NCBI GenBank assembly: GCA_946902875.1
Contig: OX336345.1
Span: 22,475,395-22,539,394, forward strand
Length of the DNA stretch: 64,000 nt
DNA from: Nematopogon swammerdamellus
Taxonomy: Eukaryota > Arthropoda > Insecta > Lepidoptera > Adelidae
Direction: 5' to 3'
The notes under the pieces were generated by a model. The model worked only from the letters and a program-made list of their open reading frames with translations, was not told the DNA's origin and did not search any database. Within the stretch, counting starts at the first letter, position 1; every line of letters begins with the position of its first letter. The position numbers and the translations under genes are program-made. Below are positions 54,919 to 64,000 of the stretch, one piece after another.

Positions 54919-55953
54919 AGACGCAGGCAACAGCTAGTTAATTAATAAAAGTGCTAAAAGCAACGAGGATGATTCCGAACAAATGACTCAATTACTAAAC
55001 ACTCCACAAGTTGACTCAAAAAAGTCATGGAAGAGCAATCTGTAAACTTGATACTCAAAAATACAGGATTTTTGAGTGAGTTTGAAGGTTGTAAACGCGC
55101 GCAACCTTGCACTTTCAGCATTTTCCAATACCTTCGAAATGAAAGAACGGTATTTAACCTTGGGCATTCTGAATTTTATAACGCCTACCGCATTACCTCT
55201 ACATTCTGCATACATTTCCCCTATACGTATGTATGCATGTTTACAAGCCACAAGATCTCGGTGTTGATTTAACGACAGTGATTGATCAGTGATCAGATCA
55301 CTGATCAGCCTAACTTGACAATATCACTTTCAGTTTCCTTGCGATAATACCTATACACTGACTTTGCGCAGGTACCTAATGAACGTTTAAAAGCTTTATG
55401 GTTCCGCTTACAACCCGGCTGTGGTCACGCGTGGTCAAGCCACTTTCCCTTGTCAACGCTGGGTGGGTGAGTTTGTTTTCACAAGCTGGCTGACGTGTAC
55501 ATAGATTTTCTATAAATAAATCTTTATAATGGAGTCTAGTTGCTTCTTTGTCCAATAGAATTGGCGACATTCAACTTTGTGTGAAGGCAAGACAAACCAG
55601 AATGTTTGATGGAACATTGTGGGAGCCTTGGTGAACAAGGTAGCACGATATTTCTGTCTTAGCTCTTGTTTGTTTTGTTTCTTTCTTTACTACTACTACG
55701 CTGCTACTACTCTCTCTTCTCTTTTTGTAACTTTTTAATTTCTTCTTCCCATTAGGCATTACTGCCACTATATTTTTATTATGTGTAATCCGTGCATAAC
55801 AGCGTGTGGATGTATGAATTATGTTTGTAGATAGAGTATATTGTGCTTACTGAATGAATAAGACTCCGAAAATAAAATTAAGCCGCCTAACAATACCTAC
55901 AGAAAAATATAATATTCTTACCGAGATTCTTACTACCTACTACTACTACTGCT
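54919..55953. other. Unassigned, unique sequence
   Basis: No family recognised. Contains a short CAGTGATCAGTGATCAGATC cluster (55278-55306) and TAC/CTA microsatellites near 55690 and 55930. Confidence 0.5.
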
Positions 55954-56085
55954 ACAGTTTTACGTGGAATCCGAACCACGGTCAGCCTCCAACGGGCGAG
56001 CGATCACTCATCCATCCACTGATCGCGCCCAGGTATGGTTATGATCGGACCGACAGTCGACCGACCGCACCACTGAGCTTCCGAG
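55954..56085 (-). mobile_element. S2 SINE head, variant subfamily
   Basis: Only the head and start of body remain; the 5S-like block is of the variant type seen at 36486-36771. Confidence 0.72.
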
Positions 56086-56329
56086 TTTTATCGCAGGGGT
56101 CAACTGCTCGTGAACAGAGAATGCTTCGAGACTACATAATGATTTGAACAGCCCAACATACCTAAAGTAAAGTTCATCAGCCGAAAATATTGCTCAAAAG
56201 GCTTGCGCAAATATACAAATGGCTTCAAAGCCACCGGCGCGGCGGCGGCGGTGGCGGCGGTGACAACTCGACAATATTGTATGCTGGTCGCGTATTCGTT
56301 GAGTCACACCGATTAATAATCGTCAAGTA

Positions 56330-56666
56330 CAGTCAGCGCGTACGTTCGTGGCCTCCGGCAGGAAAGCGAGAATGGAATGTATTGTGTTGTGATTCAATCT
56401 CTGAAAGTAACGACATTTACACGCCCCGGCACGTAACTTGGCCTCTGTGCGAGAGGGAGGGCGTTATACGCATGCGATCTTTGGTATAACGCTGTCCCGC
56501 TCGCACAGAAGCCGATACGAAACCTCTTTTTTATTTATGGCATTAAGTTATTTATCTAATTAATAAGGTTTTATTGCGTGGTTGAAGCACGAAGACAAAA
56601 CAGGGATAATCGTTTAAAGATCTATCGGTCTCCGCCCGCAGAGGCCACGAACGTGCGCGCTAACAG
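56330..56666. mobile_element. MITE with TA flanks, next to a splice site
   Basis: Ends CAGTCAGCGCGTACGTTCGTGG and near complement, TA on both sides (56328-56329, 56667-56668). An inner inverted pair (CTGTGCGAG...GGCGTTATAC, 56446-56508) makes a second stem. Its right TA is only 8 bases into the intron of the exon at 56678-56839. Confidence 0.78.
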
Positions 56667-56677
56667 TATGTGTGTAC

Positions 56678-56839
56678 CTGCTGTGCTGGGCCCGGCTCGA
56701 TGCAGGTGTCATAAACAATGAAGGCATTGCTTCGGTGAAACAGCACCTTCGGGTTGAGGCACCGCATACTGAGTGGGCGGGCGGAACAACTGTATGGGAG
56801 CCTGATGGTGAAGATGTCTATTGGTAGAAGGCCTCCTTG
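56678..56839 (-). CDS. Putative 5'-most exon of the JAKMIP-like gene
   Basis: 162 bp (54 codons), phase 0 at both ends: acceptor CCCTCGCCAG|CAAGG and donor CAGCAG|GTACAC. Encodes a non-coiled segment that ends DTCIEPGPAQQ. An in-frame ATG (MRCLNPKVLFHRSN) with an acceptable context could make this a start exon. The acceptor tract is weak and a repeat (56850-56970) begins 11 bp upstream. Not matched to a family; assigned by strand, phase and donor quality. Confidence 0.5.
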
Positions 56840-56984
56840 CTGGCGAGGGTTTTTTAGGTTTCCGTATCCCGTACGGAACCCTTTTACTAAGCCTACGTCG
56901 TCGTCTGCCTGTCTGTCTGTCTGTCCGTCTGTCTGTCTGACCGAGGGCTGTATCTCTTGAACCGTGCGTAGCCGTTATCAGAAT

Positions 56985-57074
56985 AAAACTCATTGGTACG
57001 CGCCGCCGACCGGATTCGAACCTCGGACCTCTTGCAAGAGAAGCCGACGCCTAGACCACTCGGCCACCCGCCGT
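56985..57074 (-). mobile_element. S1 SINE head (tRNA-like)
   Basis: Minus strand: A box TGGCCGAGTGG (57057-57067), B box GGTTCGAATCC (57012-57022). Body missing. Confidence 0.8.
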
Positions 57075-57490
57075 TAAAATTCCTAATAAATAAAGCTAAG
57101 TTTCTACTGCCGTGTAACGTAGTTCAATACGTAATATATGAATATCCTTATGACTCGAGACCGAGAACCACTTTATCGATATTACATACGGTTTTCACTA
57201 TTGCATTCTGTCACTTCTCAAGATGATTTTAGGCTATAAATCGTAACGCTACGTCATCGGCGGCCTGAGCTGTAAGCAAAAAGTGAAACCGTGAAGCGAA
57301 GCCGCGGGAAAAAGCTAGTATATTTAGTTGAATTGCGAATGGTGTTGACATAAACAACGCATTGTCCTGAACAATACACAATAACGAATGCGTTTATAGC
57401 ATCGCATTATTAAAAATTAGTCATCGAAAATATCAGCAGGTAAGTAACAGACGAGAATGGTACCTACAGACAGTACACGTACGTGCAGAC

Positions 57491-58492
57491 AATAGCGGCC
57501 TTTACACTAAGAGTTCGGACCGCGCGCATCACCACGCGCCACTCCAAACCGCGCTCTAAACTGTGAGTGTAAAGGCAAGTGGCGTGCATTCCAAACTGTC
57601 GCTTCGGCGCGCGCAGATGTGTCAGAGTTTGGCGCGCGTTCTAAAAAGCACCACGTGTAAAGCAAGGACGCTCCAAAATGTCGGTTTGGACTGTGGAAGT
57701 ACCTGCTCACCGAATTCATTTTAATATTTATATCTCATCCTGCTTTGTGGAAGACCAAGTCTTAGAAATACTATATTAAAAATAATAAATAATATAAATT
57801 TTATATTTATTTTAAAACTTTCTCTTAAAATATTTTATTTTCATTTTTAATTAAATTATTTAAATAAAATAATTATAAATGTTTTTTATAAAAAAACGAA
57901 ATATCTTTAAAATGCTTGTATTAATATAATATAAGTCGGGTATTATTATACTTAAAGCCAGGGCAGAAATACTATATTTCTCTTTTTAATTTTTGAATAC
58001 ACTATAGCAAGTAAATAATCAAAGCTGGCACTGTCCATCCGAAAGTAATTTTTGTAATCTTCTGGATAATTTTTATGCAGTTCACTTAACATGGGTATGT
58101 GGCCAAAACGACGTCTATACGTTTTTTCCCGAATTCTTCGTTTAGGTTTATTATTTAAAGTGGCTAATAAGCCAGCTAGAGCGATTACGACCTCAGGAGA
58201 GTCCGTGTCAACTCAGATCTGAAGCAAAACTTTTGTGCAACGGGGACACTCCACGCGCCAGTCCGAACCGCGCGCCAAACTCTCAAAATTGGCTTTACAC
58301 TTGCAGTTCGGCGCGCGCGACGAATAAAGGCAGTTCGGAGCGCGTTCAAAACTGTTGTACCAAATTGTGCGTATTTTAGCGCTGCGGTTCGGAACGCAGT
58401 CCAAAGCGTCGAGTTGGAGCGCGTTCCAGCGCGCGGTTCGGACTGCGTTCCCGGGAGCGCGTTCCGATCTGTCTAGTGTAAAGGCTGCTATT
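57491..58492. mobile_element. 1-kb TIR element with iterated GTTCGGANCGCG
   Basis: Ends TAGCGGCCTTTACACTA and complement. Long GC-rich subterminal regions (57500-57710 and 58240-58480) carry many GTTCGGACCGCGC / GGAGCGCGTTC variants; the middle is AT-rich with no transposase. Superfamily unknown. Confidence 0.72.
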
Positions 58493-58559
58493 ATAAATGT
58501 GTGCGTATATTGTTTATGCTTCAAGGAGCTCTGTCGTCATTCAAATAATTTCAAATTTG

Positions 58560-58606
58560 ATGAAATGAAATGAAATAAAACGAAATGAAAATGAAATGAA
58601 ATGAAA
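58560..58606. repeat. AAATG microsatellite
   Basis: GAAATGAAATGAAATAAAAC repeats. Confidence 0.85.
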
Positions 58607-58804
58607 ATATTTATTTCTCTTATAGGTTACACATATAAAACGAGAACAAGAGGAACGATAACAGAAAGAAACCTGAAAGAGAAAAAGGAACCATCAGCAT
58701 TTTTTCTTGATAGGTAGTTTTATTTTATATTTCTATTTTTAAATTAGCTTTAATTTATTGTTTCAATATCTAACAATTTATTTGTAAATAAAACCACTTT
58801 TATA

Positions 58805-59330
58805 AGGTCTTTCATTAGTAGGTAACATAACGATACGCTAAGGGATGTATGCGTTTATCAGATAGTGATCGAATACGTTCCCATACCAATTTTTTTTACG
58901 ATATAAAAAACCTACTCACTCCTCAAATTTAATACGTGAAGTACGCGTATTTTTTATATCGTAAAAAAAATTGGTATGGGAACGTGATCAGTATCAGATA
59001 CACATACACCCCTTAGCGTATCGTTACCTACTATTGAAAGACCTTTTATATAACACAAGCTGTGCCCGCGGCTCCGCCCGCTCTCATATTTCACTTCACT
59101 GCTAACCTCATAAGCTATTTAGCGTGATAGTAAGTAGCCTATAGTTGATGGGAAGAATCAAGCTATCCGTAGAATTTTGTTTTATTAAAATCGGTTCAGT
59201 GGTTCTCGAGTTATAAGCGGACAGACAGACACTCAGACACTCAGACAGAAAGCAGACGTTGGATTTTATAATAGGTAAGGAATAAGGAATAAGGAAAGGA
59301 AGGAAGGAAGGAAGGAAGGAAGGATAAGGA
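58805..59330. mobile_element. Palindromic MITE, GCGGCTCC repeat, GGAA microsatellite
   Basis: 58805-59045: second copy of the AGGTCTTTC-ended MITE. 59055-59280: plus-strand GCCCGCGGCTCCGCCC repeat. 59283-59330: GGAA tract. Confidence 0.8.
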
Positions 59331-59868
59331 AGGATTTATCGATCATACAAATTTTCAAATTTCAAATTTTCAAATTTCAAATAATTTGTCGAAAACATGA
59401 TATACAATACAGCCGACAATTCAATAGGCAACATACAGTTTGCTTCTAACTTGCATCGCGGTGAACTTCCGCCTTAAAACTTCACATTGGAAAGTGCATC
59501 GTAAACATAGCTATATAAACGAAACACTAAACACAAGAGTGATGAAAATGCAATTTTCTAGCTTCCTTGAGGTCGGCTCGGCCATTCACTATGGGCTGGG
59601 GCAACTGGTGCCGTCGAGTCGTCGCTCTCACCCCGACAAAAAATATATATTTTATGAATACGAAAGGTCTTTCGCCTTTGCACCTCAAATAACTGCAAGT
59701 ATGAACAGGTTTTCTTTGTGATAAACTTTTGAGGAGAAAGAAGAATTTATATCTACATAATATACCTATGAATATTTGCATGAAACTCTAAAGTTTTAGA
59801 AAAATGTCTCAATCAGTTTAGAAGGGTGAATAAACCACTTGGCTTTATTAGGGAGGTTTCCGGGTAAA

Positions 59869-59891
59869 GGGGGGGGGGGGGGGGGGGGGGG
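59869..59891. repeat. poly-G homopolymer
   Basis: 23 G residues. As at 367-387, likely length-variable. Confidence 0.9.
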
Positions 59892-60389
59892 AAGGTCCTC
59901 GTGTACAGAATATACACAGCATATTCTCCGTAAATTTCTGATTTTAGGAGACTCTGAACAACAAAACACTGTCAAGCGTGTCGAAGGTTCCGTATGTAGA
60001 ATTTTTTTTTAATCTAATTTACCCCAAAACTTACCCCCAAAATCGATTCTTTCATTTACGCTATACGCCCTTGATTGGGCCTTCAAACTATGTACACTGA
60101 CATTACAACCGAATTAAAAGTTTTTTGGCCCAGTAGATTCGGAGAAAATAGGCTGTGACAAACGGACAGCAGACAGACAGACAGACACGGGAGTGATCAT
60201 ATAAGGGTTCCGTTTTCTTCCTCTTTTGAGGTACGTTAAACACTCAAACGCACGACGGTCATTTGAGCAAATACGTCACTATACAACGATAACTCTTAGT
60301 TAAAAACCGACTTCAATCCCTGAAGTAGGTACCTACCTCCTTTCCATTCCATACATATAAAGAATCATCGAAATCGGTTAGGTTAGGTT

Positions 60390-60453
60390 AGTGCAATCTA
60401 TAAGGAAGAACCGGGTAAGGTTTCTTACCCGGTTCTTCCTTATAGATTGCACT
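60390..60453. repeat. Perfect 30-bp-stem hairpin
   Basis: Arms 60390-60419 and 60424-60453 (AGTGCAATCTATAAGGAAGA start), 4-base loop. It is formed by an inverted duplication of the start of a LINE 3' UTR whose remainder follows to 60570. Confidence 0.92.
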
Positions 60454-61002
60454 GCTGAATGGAACATGAAAAAATTACGAACCATACTGAATATGCATGT
60501 CTCAATGAAATATTGTTATTGTTGTGTGTTCTTTATGGTGAAATAAATATGTGAATCTGAATCTGAACCATAAAAAGATGACGAAATACAAATGATGTCA
60601 TGAATGCCCTAAAACACCCGTACAACATTCCTCCATGCGCCAGAAGAAGCCCCAATGCAGTTGGTCAAAACGAAAACTGGTTTCTCGTCGCAGGGGTATC
60701 GAGTTACCAGGTCAGGAGATCACTCACACGCGTTTTTCTCAAGCAGGTGCTTTCCGTCCGTTCGCCACAGACTCGGAGCTCTCATAAACCACGCGGTTCC
60801 ATTTTGGCCTCTTTTGACATCCCCGCCCTCCCCACGTAGCCTACTGCCTTTTACATTCACCACATTTGCGGTGTTTTAGGGTTCCATTCCTCAAAAGAGG
60901 AAAAAAACGGAGCCCTAACAAGATCGCTCTCGCGTCTGTCTGTTCGTCTGTCACGACTTATTTTCTCCGAGTGTACTGGACGAAATTTGGTACATACATA
61001 TA

Positions 61003-61332
61003 ACCGTGTGGGGCCGGTACTTAAAAAGAATATCCCCACTGCATCTCTCCGCACGCATGTCGTAAAAAGCGACTAAGGGATAAGGACAAGACGCCGTTCT
61101 AAAGGGCGACGGGCTCGCCACCTCTCACCTTAGCACGGTACTTCCACCGAGTCATGCAGCAGGTGGGTCTTTGTGCCTTACTTGCTGCTTGATCGATTGA
61201 ACCTGTTCGAATACTTTGCGAAACGTGGTGGTCGGTGTTGTGCTGTAATTGACCAGAGTTCTTGCAGCACAGCACGCGATTACTCTGCTTACCCCGACTG
61301 TCGGGATTCAGCGTGTGTGATATGTATGTGTA
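61003..61332 (+). mobile_element. Family A, full length
   Basis: ACCGTGTGGGGCCGGTACTT start, GTGATATGTATGTG end, slightly diverged. Confidence 0.78.
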
Positions 61333-61600
61333 GAGTTTGACGACCCAATCACGGACGGACATGTAGCGTAAATGAACAAATTTCGATTTTGGGCGTCAAT
61401 TTTGGGGAAAAAATTAGAAAGTAAAAAGTGGTTTCAAGTGTATCACGTGCCGTATTAATGGAAAGGGCTCGTTATAAGAAATACAATATTTTTTATAATT
61501 TTAAAATGCATAGTTTAAAAGATATTATATAAAAAAATGTTAAATGTTAAATGTTAAAATATGACGAATGCGAGTGAAGTGTACTGTCTATGGATGATGA

Positions 61601-61843
61601 TTTTTTTTTATTTTATGGAAACTGACACGGTTGGCTACATCACCTACAACGTCCGTGATGTCAGCCCATAACACCGGGTGAACTAGGTGCCATGTCAGTG
61701 CTTCCCTTCGATCGTGCCGGCTACACTGAACTGGTCGGAAAACACAAACTATTTACATAGCCGTTTCAATCGACGTTTCATTCAGTGCGGTGGTACCAAC
61801 CCGGGCGGGTTAAACCCTACAACCAAGTAAGATTAGGAGGGAT
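61601..61843 (-). mobile_element. S2 SINE, headless
   Basis: From the A tail (T run) to the GTAAGATTAGGAGGGA region of the core; the head is absent. Confidence 0.8.
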
Positions 61844-61964
61844 GATGATGAATAAAGAATAAACGAATAAAAAGAATAAAGAAAATATACGAAAATCGAG
61901 CATCCCCCGCCCCGCCTTATCTCCAAAACTACTGCCTCTATAATTAAAATAAAATTTGGGAATT

Positions 61965-61965
<1 letters not shown>

Positions 61966-62031
<66 letters not shown>

Positions 62032-62402
62032 CCTTATTTTAAATCTAAGAAAAATTACAGGCTTAACCTAATGCGTTCCCTAGCTTACGTCTTATACATA
62101 ACATGTATTTATGTTAATTCCTTATTTAAGTACATTACTATATAACTCTTGTATTTATTCAAACTATTGCTAAATAGGTCGAACTCTGGTTCTGTCGAAT
62201 TAATTTTATTTATTATATTTATAGCTCTATTCAGAGGTGAATACAACTGCAAGTTGGTCCTCGAGGGAATTGGTTGCATTAGGTCGTGGGTTCTGGCTCT
62301 TAAGTAATTGTCTGGTGAGTAAAGCTTAAATCTATGTAAAAAGTCTGGGTTGCTTATTTTGCCATTCAGTATGCAGGAATATACAGCCTCTCTTATAGTT
62401 TA
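61966..62402 (-). pseudogene. LINE ORF2 C-terminus with (TAAA)n tail
   Basis: The minus-strand frame 62109-62402 is open for about 97 codons (NPDFLHRFKLYSPDNYLRA, then AINIINKINS), stops TAA, and ends 60 bp later in a 66-bp TTTA microsatellite (61966-62031) that is TAAA on the coding strand. The layout fits a LINE 3' end (R1/CR1-like ORF2 ending); clade uncertain. Confidence 0.6.
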
Positions 62403-62429
62403 CAGGAAAACCTAAACGAAAATCCTATC

Positions 62430-62990
62430 ATATCACGGAACGGTACGGAACCGTCTCTACGCGAGTTCGACTCGCACTTGGCCGCTTTTTTCTGGTACGG
62501 AGACCATAAATATTTTACCTCAAGTTCTGCTCTATAATATCTATCTCTTTTTCATCGTGGTCCGGAATTGTGTAGCCGTGACTACCATTCAAGGAGCCAC
62601 TGGCGGCTGGCGGTAGCTGGTAAAGTCTTCGGCTTTCAAACCCATCGAAAAGCCATAAATTTCTTTGTTCTCTGGCACTGTGCAGTGTGATATTTTTCAA
62701 TTATGCCAAGTTGAACTTAGCTGCAGTCGACGACGACGACGACGTAAGGAATTATATCACAGGGCGAATCTTACCGGCAACGATGAGCGTTAAGTTAACG
62801 TGTCGGTACGTTAACTGAGGTTTCGAAAGACTGTTTACTACGTGGGTACTCACTCGTGGAGTCTGCCATGACATTTCCGTGTCCGTGAATGGCAACACAG
62901 CTCTCTGTCGCACTCTAATCTCTTACTCAGTGCAAGGGAGACAGATAATAACTGAGTTGCCACTTGATTACTGAGATACAATTGTGGCAG
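62430..62990. other. GGCCAAGTGCGAG fragment, then unassigned
   Basis: 62430-62498 is the minus-strand start of the GGCCAAGTGCGAG repeat. 62499-62990 has no recognisable feature. Confidence 0.55.
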
Positions 62991-62997
62991 ACTCTAT

Positions 62998-63440
62998 AGA
63001 TGGTGTGTATCGGGTGTCCCCAAGTGTCCCGCGATCTAGAACCAATTCAACTCCATAGAGATGTGGCCTCCCTAAGTGCGTTCTATCGCTTATTCCATGT
63101 GGAGTACTCGGAGGAGCTGTTTAACCCAGCTCCCCCCTTTTGCTCCTCCGCACCAAGCGCACTAGGCAGGGATTGCACCCCTACACGCTGGACTTACCAC
63201 GGATTTACCAATCGGTTCTGCAGATCTTTCCTCTACAGAACCGGTAAACACTGGAATGCTCTCTCTCTGCCCATATATTTCCCCCAAGTACAGTCTCGGG
63301 TCCTTCAAGAGGCGCGTGAATGGGCACCTGTCAAGACGGCATGTCATTCGAAACCCCCGCATACGACCAAATGTCCATGGGCGTCGTTAGACACCTTATA
63401 GGGGGTTCGGCGCCATATGTCGCGCTGTCAATAAAAAAAA
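62998..63440 (+). pseudogene. Jockey-like LINE reverse transcriptase C-terminus
   Basis: Reads HRDVASLSAFYRLFHVEYS, ELFNPAP, then RSFLYRTGKHWNALSLPIYF, a frameshift, and FKRRVNGHLSRRHVIRNPR to a stop near 63390. The 3' UTR ends CATATGTCGCGCTGTCAATA plus A8. It is the reference copy for the tails at 814, 3792, 47972 and 50572. Confidence 0.82.
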
Positions 63441-63744
63441 ACGTTACGCTCACGCAAGACACAGATATTCAACATTATGACGTTAACTTATATTTTTAAC
63501 GTTATTTAACGTTTCAGCTGGATTTAGAGGGAGACGACTATGCCACCATCGCGGCGAACAATTGTCATTAGCATTAGGATTCACAAAGTTTCTCGGAAGC
63601 ATTGCAGACATCGAATTAACATACAAAGAACACAACTTGTGGGGTGCTGTGGTAGGGACGAGTATGTAGGGAGATTCTAGTTAAAGCGTTTGTATAGAAG
63701 CATGACAATAACGTTTTCTTTGTTTGCAATATTTTTTTAAGCAA

Positions 63745-64000
63745 TCCGTTTTTTTTATGTAAACCAACATGGGTGGCTGTGTGTAAACCAACATGGGACC
63801 AATGGTACAGTCGACAGAGCCAAAAACCCCTCTCCTCGCGAAACCACGCTCAGTGAGGCGCCATGCCAGCAGATTTGCGGACTGTTGCTGGGCTGTCTAG
63901 CCCGTTGATACGACGACGTTTGAAGACACCCAGGTTTCGGGAAACACACTCGCCGGGAGACAGTGCCACACACTAGCGGTGCGACAAAGAAACGATTTTG
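63745..64000 (-). pseudogene. LINE 3' end, runs off the window
   Basis: Minus-strand KSFLCRTASVWHCLPASVF followed by a frameshift, same family as 34920-35326. The poly-A start shows a local duplication (GTAAACCAACATGGG twice). Confidence 0.7.

Overview
The window looks like a gene-poor, transposon-packed stretch of a lepidopteran (moth or butterfly) nuclear genome. The evidence is eukaryotic splice signals, RTE- and Jockey-like LINE 3' ends with A-rich or microsatellite tails, pol III-type SINE heads, mariner, hAT-like and PIF/Harbinger-like DNA elements, and many interspersed families that I recognise only by general resemblance to moth repeats. The order is an inference; no species call is possible. 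No rRNA gene, functional tRNA gene, CRISPR array or intact transposon was found.

Host gene: four short open segments on the minus strand have good splice sites on both sides, all in phase 0 (56678-56839, 44459-44512, 2684-2767 and 1170-1319, in gene order). The last carries the coiled-coil block DARDQLELLEFRLLELED, which I recognise as the conserved motif of JAKMIP (Janus kinase and microtubule-interacting protein). The window is therefore best read as one minus-strand JAKMIP-like gene whose introns (about 12 kb and 42 kb) are filled with repeats. Transposons sit within tens of bases of several splice sites.

Layout: 0-8 kb holds two 3'-side exons, a hAT-like MITE with an exact 8-bp target duplication, SINEs and nested MITEs. 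8-10.6 kb holds a tandem array of hairpins and a hAT-like element nested in an RTE tail. 10.87-16.07 kb is a giant palindrome (about 2.5-kb arms) carrying the same broken mariner and the same SINE in each arm. 17.8-18.7 kb is a 19-bp minisatellite split by a PIF/Harbinger-like element with a truncated MADF reading frame. 18.90-22.84 kb is a second palindrome (about 1.76-kb arms, 406-bp centre) with CAC...GTG ends, 5-bp direct flanks, an RTE tail and a hammerhead-like motif in each arm. 23-41 kb is a mosaic of SINEs, LINE tails and MITEs. 41-48 kb has a pair of inverted hammerhead-like motifs, LINE relics and the 54-bp exon. 49.6-50.6 kb is a 317-bp tandem triplication. 52-53.6 kb has a perfect fold-back and a higher-order repeat array related to one at 28.7-29.2 kb. 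55-64 kb has the 5'-most exon and further MITEs and LINE ends.

Two SINE families dominate. S1 has a tRNA-like head. S2 has a tRNA A box and B box with a piece of 5S rRNA promoter between them. Their bodies are homologous, and at least one S1/S2 recombinant is present. A third family, here 'family A', starts CCGTGTGGGGCCGG and ends in TATG repeats; its 5' part is twice fused to S2. The genes do not form a pathway: apart from the JAKMIP-like exons, all coding traces are dead transposon pieces.
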